Positions 7,826-8,021 of a stretch of 8,021 bases of DNA are shown piece by piece; positions within the stretch are counted from its first letter, which is position 1, and every line of letters starts with the position of its first letter. The position numbers and the translations under genes were made by a program. This DNA comes from Pseudomonas sp. (lineage in GTDB: Bacteria; Pseudomonadota; Gammaproteobacteria; Pseudomonadales; Pseudomonadaceae): NCBI GenBank assembly GCA_029239415.1, contig JAQZAY010000166.1, forward strand, positions 1 to 8,021, given 5' to 3'. The notes under the pieces were generated by a model, which was given only the letters and a program-made list of their open reading frames with translations, ran no database searches and was not told where the DNA came from.

Positions 7826-8021
7826 ATGGCCCGTGGGGTTAACAAAGTCATTCTGGTCGGTACCTGCGGTCAGGATCCCGAAACTCGTTACCTGCCCAAC
7901 GGTAACGCCGTGACCAACCTGAGCCTGGCTACCAGCGAGCAGTGGACCGACAAGCAGACCGGCCAGAAGGTCGAGCGCACCGAATGGCACCGTGTGTCCA
8001 TGTTCGGCAAGGTTGCCGAGA
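7826..8021 (+). CDS. ssb: Single-stranded DNA-binding protein, N-terminal 65 codons (3' truncated by the window edge)
   Basis: SSB coats single-stranded DNA during replication, recombination and repair, and recruits partner proteins through its C-terminal tip. Only the first 65 residues of the OB fold are present. They start [12 protein letters not shown] and include [21 protein letters not shown] and [13 protein letters not shown]. The aromatic DNA-stacking residues equivalent to E. coli Trp40, Trp54 and Phe60 are present at the same numbers. The frame is open to the window end, so the glycine/glutamine-rich linker and acidic tail cannot be judged. It starts nine bases after the yajR-like gene with an overlapping Shine-Dalgarno. 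I see no strong separate promoter, though one could lie inside yajR. Confidence 0.97.
   Translation, partial: MARGVNKVILVGTCGQDPETRYLPNGNAVTNLSLATSEQWTDKQTGQKVERTEWHRVSMFGKVAE

Noticed and set aside
1..8021. Search for a novel defence, mobile or biosynthetic system
   Set aside because: Every long stretch is explained by well-known housekeeping genes in an order typical of Pseudomonas. No transposase, integrase, CRISPR repeat, attachment site or tRNA was seen.

Overview
This window is core chromosome of a gamma-proteobacterium, most likely Pseudomonas. The gene order rpoA - rplQ - katA - ferritin gene - uvrA (reverse) - yajR-like transporter - ssb is the one I remember from P. putida and P. 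aeruginosa. The GC-rich codon use and the protein sequences fit this. I cannot fix the species; the P. putida/P. fluorescens side of the genus is a guess. I saw no mobile elements, CRISPR arrays, rRNA or tRNA genes, and no sign of recent transfer.

Layout. Bases 2-1156 are the end of the ribosomal-protein alpha operon: the last 241 codons of rpoA, then rplQ, closed by a strong intrinsic terminator at 1178-1202. A 171-base gap holds that terminator, a dyad of repeated TATTGA half-sites and a likely promoter. It leads into katA (1328-2770), a clade-3 monofunctional haem catalase with its own terminator. After a 155-base gap comes a short ferritin-like gene (2926-3390). It keeps the diiron ligands but has Ala where true bacterioferritin has the haem-ligand Met52, so it is better called ftnA than bfr. 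ftnA faces uvrA tail to tail, and a perfect 19-bp-arm hairpin (3408-3453) sits between them and can terminate in both directions. uvrA (6295-3461, minus strand) is complete and best starts at a GTG. A 129-base divergent promoter region then leads to a YajR-type MFS transporter (6425-7816). Its stop codon lies inside the Shine-Dalgarno sequence of ssb, which runs off the right edge.

How the genes fit together. rpoA and rplQ are growth-linked expression genes. katA and ftnA are an oxidative-stress and iron pair: the catalase removes H2O2, and the ferritin stores iron that would otherwise react with H2O2 and could supply haem synthesis. uvrA and ssb are DNA-repair and replication genes. They are neighbours in Escherichia coli but are separated here by yajR.

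No gap exceeds 300 bases. I found no convincing undescribed system. The points most worth checking are the repeats upstream of katA, the missing haem ligand in the ferritin, the corrected uvrA start, and the yajR-ssb overlap.
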